64,000 nt of DNA from NCBI GenBank assembly GCA_963717155.1, contig OY970326.1, forward strand, positions 1,550,001-1,614,000. The letters run 5' to 3'. Below are positions 35,958-44,501 of this stretch, piece by piece. Position numbers and translations under genes: made by a program. Numbering within the stretch: the first letter of the stretch is position 1; every line of letters starts with the position of its first letter. Below the pieces are notes generated by a model. The model did no database searches, had not been told where the DNA came from, and worked only from the letters and a program-made list of their open reading frames with translations. This DNA comes from G963717155 sp963717155 (GTDB taxonomy: Bacteria > Actinomycetota > Thermoleophilia > Gaiellales > JALYLC01).

Positions 35958-36881
35958 ATGGAGCTGAGGCTGCTTCGCTACTTCGTCGCCGTCGCCGAGG
36001 AGCTCCACTTCGGCCGAGCTGCCGAGCGGCTGCGCATCGCGGCACCGTCGCTCTCGCAGCAGATCAAGTCGCTGGAGGCGAGCGTGGGCACGCCGTTGTT
36101 CGTCCGCGATCGCCGACACGTCGAGCTGACCCCGGCCGGGAGGATGTTGCTGCCGGACGCACGTGAGATTCTCGAGCTCGCGGCACGCGCGCAGCGCCGG
36201 CTCGCGGGAGCGACGGGTTCTCTCCGTGTCGGCTACGTCAGCTGGCTTCCCGAGCAGCTCGCCGCTTCGGCGGCGCTGGACATCCGCGTCGACGAGTGGG
36301 TCATGCCGAGTCACGTGCAGATCGCGCGCGTGCTCGACGGCGGCCTCGACGCTGCCGTTGCCTGGGCCGCATCGCGCGACGAGCGGCTGGATGTCCGGCT
36401 CATCTGGCCCGAGCCTCTCGTCGCCGTCACCCCGGCCGGGGGGTCCGACGACACCGTCCGGGCGCGCAAGCTGCACGTGCTCGTCGACGCCGACCTCACG
36501 TCCTGGCAGGCGTGGAACGACTTCGCGACCGAGTTTGCCGAGGCTACCGGTGCACGGCTCCTGCACATCGACGACGGCGGGATTGCCGGCACGGCGTTCC
36601 ACGACCGCGCCCTCCGTATGAACGCACCGCTGCTGATGTCGCCGAAGCGGCACTTCGACAGCCTGCCAGCGCGCCTCCGTACGCGTCCGGTCGTTGACCC
36701 GTGTCCGCTCTGGTGCTGGTCGCTCGTCACTCGTGCACACGACGATCGTGAGAGCATTGCCGCCCTCCGCGAGCACGCCGTCAGCGTCATGCAACCAGCG
36801 GCACCGCCGACCGCTCTCGCGGGACCGGTCTGGCTTCCCTCGACGGACCCGCACCGAGATCGCATCCGTTCGCTCGAGTGA
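35958..36881 (+). CDS. LysR family transcriptional regulator
   Basis: 307 residues from ATG 35958. N-terminal winged HTH (MELRLLRYFVAVAEELHFGRAAERL...PSLSQQIKSLEASVGTPLFVRD) and a C-terminal effector domain. The effector domain is divergent, with many Trp (WAASRDERLDV, SWQAWNDFA, PCPLWCWSLV). Divergently transcribed from the MFS transporter with a T-N11-A operator between them and a second copy ahead of the hydrolase. Confidence 0.93.
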   Translation: MELRLLRYFVAVAEELHFGRAAERLRIAAPSLSQQIKSLEASVGTPLFVRDRRHVELTPAGRMLLPDAREILELAARAQRRLAGATGSLRVGYVSWLPEQLAASAALDIRVDEWVMPSHVQIARVLDGGLDAAVAWAASRDERLDVRLIWPEPLVAVTPAGGSDDTVRARKLHVLVDADLTSWQAWNDFATEFAEATGARLLHIDDGGIAGTAFHDRALRMNAPLLMSPKRHFDSLPARLRTRPVVDPCPLWCWSLVTRAHDDRESIAALREHAVSVMQPAAPPTALAGPVWLPSTDPHRDRIRSLE

Positions 36882-36905
36882 TCTCGAGCGAGACGCGTGC
36901 GCCCG

Positions 36906-37974
36906 CTACTGCGCGGGTCCGCTCGCGAGCTCGAGCTTCACGGAATGGCTGGCGCCGTACTGATCCGAGTAGGTGATCGTGATGCTGTCGCCGGGCTTCT
37001 TCGTGAGGATCGACGACCTGAGCGAGTTGGACGACGAGATGCTCGACCCGTTGACCGCGGTGACGACGTCGCCCGCGGTGAGGCCGGCCGTCGCCGCCGG
37101 GGTACCGGGGGTGACCCCCGCGATCGCCGCGCCTCCCGCATGACTGCCGCGGAAGCCGCCCGCGATCTGCACGCCGATGAACGCGGTCTCGCCGATGTGA
37201 ATGCGGGCGGAGGCGGTGCCGGCCACGACCTTGCCGGCGATCGACAGCACCTTCGTGATCGGGATCGCGTATGCCTGGGTGGCGCTGGTCGAGCGGAACG
37301 TGGGCCCGGTCGAGCCTGCCGTGTCCATCCCGATGACCTCGCCGGAGCTGTTCATGAGCGGCCCGCCGGAGTCGCCGGGCACGACGCTCGCGTTGACGCC
37401 GATCATCCCGGTGAGACGCACGGCACCGCCCTCGTCGTCACCCACGACGACCGAGTCGCCGAGCCGGGTGATCCTGCCGGTCGCGGACGCCAACCGCCCT
37501 GTGCCGCCGGCGTTCCCGATCGCCGTCACGGTCGCGCCGACGCTGAGCTTCGAGGAGCTGGTCGTCACCGTGCTCATGTTCGATGCGCCCACCGCCTGCA
37601 GGACGGCCACGTCGTCGGGAACGTCGTAGCCGACGATCTTCGCGGTATACGTCCGGCCAGTGTTCGGGACGACGATCTTGATCGACGTCGCGCCGCGGAT
37701 CACGTGGTTGTTCGTCAGCACCTCGCCCGACGACGTCAGGACCATCCCGGTGCCGGCGGCGGCGCCGTCCTCGTAGCCGAGCCTGGTCTTGATGACGACG
37801 ACGCCGGACTCGGGCCGGGCGACGCTCGTCCGCGCGTCCGCCGTGCCCGACGGCGATTCCGAGGACGAGCAGCGCGCCGATCGCGGCGATCATCGTCTGA
37901 ACGCGGCCGCGCCACGCTCGGAGGGAGGTGCCATCTGTCGCTGTATCGGACGTTGCGCGGACGGACCGTCGCAT
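36906..37974 (-). CDS. Trypsin-like serine protease with PDZ domain (HtrA type), frameshifted
   Basis: Starts at ATG 37974 with GAGGAGC upstream: a cytoplasmic Arg-rich head, then a membrane anchor (MIAAIGALLVLGIAVG). The catalytic triad is complete in the second frame: His in TNNHV, Asp in DDVAVLQ, Ser in PGDSGGPLMN. A PDZ domain occupies the last ~90 residues (FIGVQIAGGF...GLTAGDVVTAVNGSSI). Frames join if one G is removed from a GGG run (plus-strand CCC at 37846-37848), giving VGTADARTSVARPESGVVV. The gene is therefore probably intact in the organism: an extracytoplasmic protease for envelope quality control or signalling. Confidence 0.85.
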
Positions 37975-38131
37975 CGCGCGCTCCTCTCGGCTCGGTTCGG
38001 GTGGCGTCTGGGAGTCCAGAATGCCCCACCGATGTAGGAACGCTATAAGCACCGTGTTGGATTCCGCTTGCGCTCGACGGGGCCCCGTCGAGCGAGACTG
38101 CGCGTGCATACCTACCCGAAGGAGCCCGACC

Positions 38132-38727
38132 ATGCGCTCGGACATCGTTCCCGGCGGACGTCTTTCCGGACTACGAGCTGCCCGATCACACGAGCACCAT
38201 GCGGAAGCTCAGCGAGCTGCAGGGCGACGATCCGCTGATCCTCACGCTCGCACGCGGCCACTACTGCCCGAAGGAGCACCAGCAGCACCTCGAGCTCGCC
38301 GCGTTCTATCCGAAGATCGCGGTGGCCTACACCCAGATCGCGACGATCGCGACCGACGAGCACCACACGCTCCAGGAGTTCCGCGCGTCGGTCGGCGCCC
38401 AGTGGCCGTTCCTCTCCGACCCCGAGCGCACGGTCCAGCGCGACCTCGACATCCAGGAGTACACCGACCCCGACCAACGACCCGATGATCCCGCACACGC
38501 TCGTGCTCAAGCCGGGGCTCGTCGTCCACAGCATCTACAACGGCTACTGGTTCTGGGGGCGCCCGTCGGTCGTCGACCTCTGGCACGACCTGCGCGCCGT
38601 CACACGCGAGATCCGTCCCGACTGGGACCTCAGCGCCCCGGGACTGCGCGAGGCCTGGAACGCGGGCGACCACGCGCCGTTCCACGGCTGGGACCGCGAG
38701 ACCGCGGCAAGGGCGAGTGGCCGGTGA
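38132..38727 (+). CDS. Redoxin/peroxiredoxin-like thioredoxin-fold protein, two frameshifts
   Basis: Start ATG 38132 with AAGGAG upstream. Conserved text continues through three frames: MRSDIVPG then VFPDYELPDHT; LARGHYCPKEHQQHLELA and FLSDPERTVQRDLDIQEYTDP; then NDPMIPHTLVLKPGLVVHS and NGYWFWGRPS. Joins fit one extra G near 38156 and one extra C in the CCCC run at 38468-38471. The AhpC/TSA fold is clear. The active-site region GHYCPKE keeps one cysteine in the peroxidatic position. Function: thiol peroxidase or redox carrier. Confidence 0.75.
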
Positions 38728-38735
38728 CGGTCGCG

Positions 38736-39093
38736 CTAGTGATGTGACCCGAGCGGCGGATCGACGTCGTCGTAGATCCGGGCCGCGGCGAGCCTGCCGC
38801 TCGGTCCGCGAACGTAGACGGCGACTCCGGCCTGCGGCGGCAGCTGCGTATTGCCCCACTGCACGACGTTGTACTCCAGCGCGCACGCGCGCCCGTCGTC
38901 GACCAGCGTGCAGCATTCCAGCGGGATGCCGCCGCCGTTCGAGAACAGCTGCTCGTAGAAGCCGCGCAGAGCCGTCCGGACCCCGGTGGACGTACTGGCC
39001 GCCCGCCGGCTCGCGGGCGTAGCCGTCCGGCTCGAAGGTCGCGACGATCGCGTCGACGTCGCCGGCCGCGAGCGCGCGCTGGTACTCGGCCAC
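38736..39093 (-). CDS. NTF2/SnoaL-like domain (second half), frameshifted
   Basis: Begins EYQRALAAGDVDAIVATFEPDGYAREP, a standard SnoaL/NTF2-like opening; after YVHRG the frame breaks in a GGGG run (plus-strand CCCC 38981-38984). Removing one G restores VRTALRGFYEQLFSNGGGIP and EYNVVQWGN through to a stop at 38736. The GTG at 39093 is only the first candidate start; an open frame continues upstream (WPLTGRHTIRSPLLQADP) into the end of the next NTF2 domain. It is therefore probably one two-domain protein with the gene at 39171. Fold: cone-shaped ligand pocket or dimer; substrate unknown. Confidence 0.6.
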
Positions 39094-39170
39094 GACGTCC
39101 GACTCGCGCAGCGCAGGGTCGGCTTGCAGCAGCGGTGAGCGGATCGTGTGCCGGCCGGTCAGCGGCCAGC

Positions 39171-39575
39171 TCAGTGGTAGATCCGAAGCTCGCCGATCCG
39201 CCCGTCGGGTTGGCGGTCGGCGACGATCGCCAGGGGAAGATCGACCCGGCCGATCTCGCCTTCGAAGTGCAGCACGACGTCCTCGAAGCCACGTCCCTCG
39301 AGGACGACGTGGCCAGCGTCCTCGACCGAGACGTTGCGCTGCACGAGCCAGACGCTCATCCGGTCGGCGTATGCCCTGAACGCCTGCTCGCCCTTGATGC
39401 GTCCGAGCACGGGGTCGTACAGCTCGGGCTCACCTGCAAACGACTCGACCAGCGCGTCGGGCTGACCGGCAAGCAGCCCGTCGAAGAAGGGCACGGCTAC
39501 GAGCGTGTCTCGTCGCCGCGTGTCCTGCAGTCGCTGCAGCGCCGAAGCGCCGAACAGCTCGGGCAACCACGGCAT
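39171..39575 (-). CDS. NTF2/SnoaL-like domain protein (first half)
   Basis: 134 residues from ATG 39575. Content matches an NTF2-like fold (VPFFDGLLAGQPDALVESFAGEPELYDP, then GRGFEDVVLHFEGEIGRVDLPLAIVAD). The stop in ELRIYH-TGA is suspicious: one missing base would continue as S-x-WPLTGRH into the second NTF2 domain. So I read 38736-39575 as one tandem NTF2 gene interrupted by a -1 and a +1 error, though a genuine two-gene arrangement is possible. Confidence 0.65.
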   Translation of the reverse strand: MPWLPELFGASALQRLQDTRRRDTLVAVPFFDGLLAGQPDALVESFAGEPELYDPVLGRIKGEQAFRAYADRMSVWLVQRNVSVEDAGHVVLEGRGFEDVVLHFEGEIGRVDLPLAIVADRQPDGRIGELRIYH

Positions 39576-39609
39576 GCCTCAAGCGTGCCACATTCCGCCA
39601 CGGCGCCTG

Positions 39610-40530
39610 TCAACCTCGACCGAGGCGCCGCGCGCGCGCCTCTGCGAGCACCGCACGACGCTCCTCTTCTCGCGAGTGGAGGTAGCGGCTCGTCGTGTTC
39701 ACCGAGCGATGGCCGAGCAGGTCGCGCAGCACGACGACGGCCTGCGGATCGCGGCCCACGGCGGTCGCGAACGAGTGGCGCAGGACGTGGGGGGTCACGC
39801 GACCCAGGCCCGCGTAGCGCGCGAGCCGCGAGATGCGCACCTCGAGCGCGTTTCTCGTGATGCGACGAGCGGGGGTGCTCGGCATGCCGAAGAGGTGGAG
39901 GCCGGCGGGTCGGTGGTGCTGGAGCGCCTCCCAGATCGCAGGATCCGTCGGCACGCGGCGGCGCCGGTTGCCCTTGCCTGCCCGGACGAGCACCTCGCGC
40001 TCGCTGACGTCGCCCGAGTCCAGCGCGCACACCTCCGAGACGCGAAGGCCCGCGAGGCCCATCAGCGCGCAGATCAGGAAGTCCTCGGTGCGCCGAGCCT
40101 CGTCGCGGCGGTCATCGGCGCCCGCGATCTCGCTGTCCCATCCATCGCGGGCGACGCGCAGCAGCAGCTCGAGCTGGTCATCGTCGAGATAGGCGTAGTC
40201 GTCGTCGACGCTCGACGCTGCCGACGGCCGCAGCACGCGCCGCATGGGGGAGGCCCGCAGGTGCCCCTGGTTCTCGCACCACCGCAGGAATGCCGAGAGC
40301 GACGAGACCGCTGTCGCGATCGAGCTCGACTGCAGTCCGCGCGACCGCATCTCCGCGACCCACGACTCGACGTGCGCCGGCTCGACCGTCGCGACGTCGG
40401 GATCGTCCTCGTCGAACGCCGCTCGTGCGAACGCGGCGAGATAGGTCGCGGCGTTCTGGATCGTCTCCGGCGACCGGCTCGCCCCTTCGAGCGCGAGCAG
40501 GTAGGCGGTGGTCGCGGCGTCCAGGCGCAT
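39610..40530 (-). CDS. Tyrosine recombinase (XerC/XerD-like)
   Basis: 306 residues from ATG 40530 (GTG 40536 is 2 codons upstream). SAM-like N-terminal domain (MRLDAATTAYLLALEG...), then the catalytic domain with all six key residues: Arg163 (GLRVSEVCAL), Lys186 (GKGNRRRR), His248 and Arg251 (TPHVLRHSF), His274 (LLGHRSVNTTSRY) and Tyr283. Size and motifs match chromosomal Xer recombinases rather than long phage integrases, and no att-like repeats or phage genes flank it. It may resolve chromosome dimers or act on another site-specific element. Confidence 0.88.
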   Translation of the reverse strand: MRLDAATTAYLLALEGASRSPETIQNAATYLAAFARAAFDEDDPDVATVEPAHVESWVAEMRSRGLQSSSIATAVSSLSAFLRWCENQGHLRASPMRRVLRPSAASSVDDDYAYLDDDQLELLLRVARDGWDSEIAGADDRRDEARRTEDFLICALMGLAGLRVSEVCALDSGDVSEREVLVRAGKGNRRRRVPTDPAIWEALQHHRPAGLHLFGMPSTPARRITRNALEVRISRLARYAGLGRVTPHVLRHSFATAVGRDPQAVVVLRDLLGHRSVNTTSRYLHSREEERRAVLAEARARRLGRG

Positions 40531-40574
40531 GCTCACGGGTTCGCTTCTGTGCGCCCGCGTCCTGCCCGGTGCCG

Positions 40575-40973
40575 CTACGCCTCCCGGGGCGCGCGCTGCT
40601 GCTTCGAGCGCGACCTGTTCGACCTGGCGGGATCGAAGATCGCCGAGAACGCGACGTTGACGAGCCAGACGATGATCGTCGCCTTGACGAGGGGCCAGAA
40701 CCCGTCGATGTCGAAGCCGCTGACCAGGGCGCTCGTCAGCTCGAGCATGAGCATGCTGATGAAGAAGAGCGCGAGGCCGAGCGTCAGGACGACGAACGGC
40801 AGGGCGAGCAGCGTGATCACGGGCTTCACGAGCCAGTTCAGCAGCGTCAGGATGAACGCGGCGGCGATCACGGTCCACCAGCTGCGGCTCAGGTCGACGT
40901 CGCCGACGATGCGCCCGGCGGCCCACAGCGCGACCGCGTTGCCCGCCGTGCCGAAGACGAGGCGGCGAAGCAC
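40575..40973 (-). CDS. Phage holin family 4 (superfamily IV) membrane protein
   Basis: 132 residues, four hydrophobic segments (WTVIAAAFILTLLNWLVKPVITLLALPFVVLTLGLALFF...). NWLVKPV and LPFVVLTLGL are signatures of the Phage_holin_4_2/DUF360 family, a widespread bacterial membrane protein family despite the name. Basic C-terminal tail. 7 nt downstream of the end of the next membrane gene on the same strand. No lysis genes nearby, so a phage role is unlikely. Confidence 0.75.
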   Translation of the reverse strand: MLRRLVFGTAGNAVALWAAGRIVGDVDLSRSWWTVIAAAFILTLLNWLVKPVITLLALPFVVLTLGLALFFISMLMLELTSALVSGFDIDGFWPLVKATIIVWLVNVAFSAIFDPARSNRSRSKQQRAPREA

Positions 40974-40980
40974 GCCTCCG

Positions 40981-41484
40981 TCAGCGGTTCTTCTTCGGTC
41001 GCTTCGGTCGCGGCGGCTTCGGCGGCCGCACTGCCTGCGGCGTGACGCCCGTGCGCTGCGCCTCGTCGGCCTGCGCCTGCAGCATGCGCAGGGCCTGCGC
41101 GCGCTGCTGGGGGTTCATCGTGCGGAGCTGGCGCTTGATCACGCGCGTCTCGGGCGTGTCCGTCAGCTCGAGCTGCAGCTCGACATCCGACAGCTCGCGG
41201 CCGATCGCATCCACAGTGGGGATGCCGCGGCGGTTGGCCTCGGCGCGCAGCTGTCCGCGCGCCATGCGTTTCCCGATGCGCGTCTTGACGATCCGTTTGC
41301 CGACGGCCGTCCCGGCGCGTTTGCCGGTCTCGGTCTTGCCGACGAAGAGCGCGAGCAGCGCGACGATAAGGACGAGTCCGAGCACGATGCCGAGCGTCCA
41401 GAACGGGCCCTTCCACCAGCCGAGGCCAATGATCAGGAGGCCGACGACGACGGCGACTGCGAAGGTTGTCTTGGAAGGGCGCAT
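40981..41484 (-). CDS. Membrane-anchored protein of unknown function
   Basis: 167 residues with two adjacent helices (FAVAVVVGLLIIGLGWW and FWTLGIVLGLVLIVALLALFVG) and a long basic cytoplasmic tail ending KPPKPPRPKRPKKNR-like. The middle contains a helical, charged segment (SDVELQLELTDTPETRVIKRQLRTMNPQQRAQALRML). DUF4191-like layout (two helices plus charged tail) is possible, but I do not claim it. Divergent from the AI-2E family gene. Confidence 0.6.
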   Translation of the reverse strand: MRPSKTTFAVAVVVGLLIIGLGWWKGPFWTLGIVLGLVLIVALLALFVGKTETGKRAGTAVGKRIVKTRIGKRMARGQLRAEANRRGIPTVDAIGRELSDVELQLELTDTPETRVIKRQLRTMNPQQRAQALRMLQAQADEAQRTGVTPQAVRPPKPPRPKRPKKNR

Positions 41485-41634
41485 GGTCTCGCCAGATTAG
41501 CGAGCCGCGCCTCCCTCGTGCGTCTATGGGGCCGTCCATGCCGGAAACGGCCGTTCGGTTCAACACTTCCGCGAAAGTGATGATGCGGCGATCCGCTCCG
41601 GTGTGCTGACCGGGACGGTTCCTACACTGATCGC

Positions 41635-42726
41635 GTGTCGGTCCCTCCTCGCGTGGAGCTGACGGTCTCGACGCGCACGCTTCTGCGCGTGCTCGTCACG
41701 GTCGCGCTCTTCATCTTCATCGTCGACCTGCGCAAGGACCTGCACACGGTCCTGCTCGAGCTGCTGATCTCGCTGTTCCTCGCGGTCGCGCTGAATCCGC
41801 TCGTCGCCGGAGTCGAGCGCAGCACGCCGCTCTCGCGCGGCCCGGCGGCGATCCTCGTGTTCGCGCTGACGATCATCGTCGTGGTGACGTTCCTGGTCGT
41901 GATCTTCACCCCGCTCTACAACGAGGTGCGGAGCTTCTCCGAGCACCTGCCCGACTACCTCCAGAAGGCGGAGCACTCGCGCGGGTTCAAGCAGCTCGAC
42001 CGGCGCTACGACATCCTCGCGAAGCTGAAGACGGAGGCGCACTCGCTGCCCGCGCGCCTCCCGGCGACCGCCGGCGCCGCGCTCGGACTCGCAGGCGCGG
42101 TCGCGACCGCCGTCTTCGAGACCATCACGGTGCTCTTCCTGACGCTCTTCCTGCTGCTCGAGCTGCCGACGATCGGCAAGTCGATCGTCTCGCTGCTCCC
42201 GCCCGAGCAGGCCGACCGGGCCGTCCGCACGCAGGCCGAGATCTCCGAGACCGTCGCCCGCTACGTCGCGACCAACTTCGCCGTCTCGATCTTCGCCGGC
42301 GTGGTCACCTGGATCTCGCTCGAGATCCTCGGTGTCCCGTTCGCGCTGGTCCTGGCCCTCCTGATGGGTCTGTTCGACCTGCTGCCCCTGATTGGCGCGA
42401 CCCTCGGCGGCACGATCGTCGTACTTGTTGCAACTATCACGACCGGGATCACCGCCGGCATCATCATGATCGTCGTCCTTGTCGTCTACCAGCAGACCGA
42501 GAACCACCTCGTGCAGCCGATCGTGATGCGACGAAGCCTGGCCGTCTCACCGCTGATCGTGATCGTGTCCGTGCTCGTCGGCGCCGCGCTGCTCGGCATC
42601 CTCGGCGCGCTGCTGGCGATCCCCGTCGCCGGCTCGATCCAGATCCTCCTGCGCGACGTGCTCGCGGCCCGGAGAGAGCGGGTTGCCGAGCTCTACGCGA
42701 TGTCCGGACGCACACCTCCTTCCTAA
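41635..42726 (+). CDS. AI-2E family transporter
   Basis: 363 residues from GTG 41635. Seven or eight hydrophobic segments, with the family signatures ISLFLAVALNPLV near residue 50, the soluble insert (LYNEVRSFSEHLPDYLQKAE), and C-terminal FDLLPLIGATLGGTIVVLVA and YQQTENHLVQPIVMRRSLAVSPL. The family covers TqsA-like AI-2 exporters and Na+/H+ antiporter-like proteins, so the substrate should stay open. Confidence 0.9.
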   Translation: MSVPPRVELTVSTRTLLRVLVTVALFIFIVDLRKDLHTVLLELLISLFLAVALNPLVAGVERSTPLSRGPAAILVFALTIIVVVTFLVVIFTPLYNEVRSFSEHLPDYLQKAEHSRGFKQLDRRYDILAKLKTEAHSLPARLPATAGAALGLAGAVATAVFETITVLFLTLFLLLELPTIGKSIVSLLPPEQADRAVRTQAEISETVARYVATNFAVSIFAGVVTWISLEILGVPFALVLALLMGLFDLLPLIGATLGGTIVVLVATITTGITAGIIMIVVLVVYQQTENHLVQPIVMRRSLAVSPLIVIVSVLVGAALLGILGALLAIPVAGSIQILLRDVLAARRERVAELYAMSGRTPPS

Positions 42727-42756
42727 CTGCCTCCCCGGGCGCTAGGCTGGGGTCCT

Positions 42757-43083
42757 GTGTCCGGCGAGATCTGGTTCCTCTTTCTGATGTTCGGGCTCAA
42801 GGTGCCCGTCATCGGCATCGGCTACTTCCTCTACCGCGTGCTGCGCGCGCAGGAGGACGAGTGGGAGCACCTGGGCTGGGACGAGGGCCCGCCGGACGAT
42901 GGTGGTGGGGGTGGCGGCGGAGGCAGCCCCTCCCCCGTCCCGCGTCCGCGTGGCGGTCCCGCACGGAAGCGCGAGCCACGGCGCCGTCCGATGCCCTCGG
43001 CTTCCGGGCGCCTGCTCGCCCCGAGCCGGCGGCCCGCTCCGCTGCGCACACGCGCGCCGCGACCGCGGACACCGACGCGCTAG
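42757..43083 (+). CDS. Small single-helix membrane protein with basic proline-rich tail
   Basis: 108 residues from GTG 42757. One N-terminal helix (WFLFLMFGLKVPVIGIGYFLYRVL), an acidic patch (EDEWEHLGWDEGP), a poly-Gly run, then an Arg/Pro-rich disordered tail. Composition is typical of small actinobacterial membrane proteins of unknown role. It lies between the AI-2E gene and the flavoprotein gene, in the same direction and with short spacers. Confidence 0.6.
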   Translation: MSGEIWFLFLMFGLKVPVIGIGYFLYRVLRAQEDEWEHLGWDEGPPDDGGGGGGGGSPSPVPRPRGGPARKREPRRRPMPSASGRLLAPSRRPAPLRTRAPRPRTPTR

Positions 43084-43100
43084 CGAAGTAGACTGCCGAC

Positions 43101-44501
43101 ATGCGCTTCGTGATCCTCGGCGGCGGCCCGGCCGGGTACGCCGCTGCGGGTACCGCGGCGGCAGTCGGCGCACGCGTCACCGTCGTCGAGCGACGCGGTC
43201 TCGGGGGCAACTGCACGCTCACCGATGCGATCCCGTCAAAGACGCTGCTGCACACCGCGTCGGTGATGGCCACGGTCGAGAACGCCGAGCGCATCGGCGT
43301 TCGCTTCGAGCACGGGCGGCCCGACGTCGACCTGCTGCGCACGATCGCCCACGCGCGCTGGCTTGCCGCGCATCAGGCGCGATCGATCCGCGAGCGCCTC
43401 GACGCGTCCGAGGCCGAGGTCGTCTACGGCGAGGGTCACATCGCCCAGGACGGCGTGCTCGAGGTCACGACCGAGGACGGAATCCGCGCGCTCGAGTACG
43501 ACCACCTCCTGATCGCGACCGGGGCCTCCCCGTGGGAGCCGCCGTTCGCGAAGGTCGATCACGAGTGCGTGTTCACGACGCGCGCGGTGCTCGACCTGCA
43601 GGAGTTCCCCGAGCACCTGCTGGTGGTCGGAGCCGGTGCGACGGGCTGCGAGTACGCCGAGTTCTTCCAGAGCTGCGGTGTCCGGTGCACGCTGTTCTCG
43701 CCCCGCGCCCAGATCCTGCCCCAGGAAGACCGTGACATGGCCGAGATCGTGCAGGAGGAGTTCCTGCTGCGCGGGATGGAGGTCGTGCTCGGCGCGCGCG
43801 CCAACTTCCTCGAGAAGACCGAGGAGGGCGTCGTCCTGAAGACCGAGGACGGGCGTGACTTCACCGGAACGAACGCGCTCATCTGCATGGGCATGCGCGC
43901 CGAGATCGCAGGGCTCGGGCTCGAGAAGGTCGGAGTCGAGACGACCAGGCGCGGCGAGATCGTGATCGACGATCACTGCAGGACGACCAACCCGCGTATC
44001 TCCGCGGGCGGCGACGTGACGGGGGGCTGGATGCTCGCCTCGACCGCCGCGATGCAGGGCCGCATCTCGGCCCTCTCGGTGCTCGGGCACAACGTCGACG
44101 GCCTGAGCCTCGACGCGATCGCGGGCACGGTCTTCACATCGCCCGAGGTCGCCGACGTCGGGCTGACCGAGACGAAGGCGAAGCTCGCCAACCGTGCCGT
44201 GGCGGTCACGCGGCACGACATGCGCAACAATCCGCGCGGCCAGATCTCCGGCCAGAGCCAGGGCATGATCAAGCTCATCTGGGACCACGACAGCGGAAGG
44301 GTGCTCGGCGGCTCGATCGTCGGCTACCGCGCGTCGGAGCTGATCGCGACGGTCGCCCTCGCCGTCAAGGCATCGCTCACGGTCGACGACCTCGCCGAGA
44401 CCGGCGCGGTCAACCCATCGATGTCCGAGTCGGTCCAGCGCTGCGCCGAGCGCGCCGCGAACGAGCGGGTCGCCCGTCTGGGCTCGCAGGTGACGCTGTA
44501 G
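43101..44501 (+). CDS. FAD-dependent NAD(P)H dehydrogenase, lipoamide dehydrogenase-like, lacking one redox cysteine
   Basis: 466 residues. FAD site GGGPAGYAAA near residue 7, the pyridine-nucleotide site VVGAGATGCEYAEFF near 177, and the C-terminal dimerisation domain (PEVADVGLTE onwards). In lipoamide dehydrogenases the redox motif is C-x4-C; here it is GGNCTLTDAIPSK, with Cys38 but Ala43. The disulfide cycle is therefore lost. Mycobacterial LpdA-type quinone reductases have similarly altered redox motifs, and NAD(P)H:quinone reductase activity is the best guess. The stop overlaps the start of the ParA gene. Confidence 0.85.
   Translation: MRFVILGGGPAGYAAAGTAAAVGARVTVVERRGLGGNCTLTDAIPSKTLLHTASVMATVENAERIGVRFEHGRPDVDLLRTIAHARWLAAHQARSIRERLDASEAEVVYGEGHIAQDGVLEVTTEDGIRALEYDHLLIATGASPWEPPFAKVDHECVFTTRAVLDLQEFPEHLLVVGAGATGCEYAEFFQSCGVRCTLFSPRAQILPQEDRDMAEIVQEEFLLRGMEVVLGARANFLEKTEEGVVLKTEDGRDFTGTNALICMGMRAEIAGLGLEKVGVETTRRGEIVIDDHCRTTNPRISAGGDVTGGWMLASTAAMQGRISALSVLGHNVDGLSLDAIAGTVFTSPEVADVGLTETKAKLANRAVAVTRHDMRNNPRGQISGQSQGMIKLIWDHDSGRVLGGSIVGYRASELIATVALAVKASLTVDDLAETGAVNPSMSESVQRCAERAANERVARLGSQVTL

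Noticed and set aside
39610..41484. Prophage or integrative element (tyrosine recombinase next to a holin-family gene)
   Set aside because: No capsid, terminase, lysis or replication genes, no flanking direct repeats, and the holin family 4 protein is a common bacterial membrane protein.
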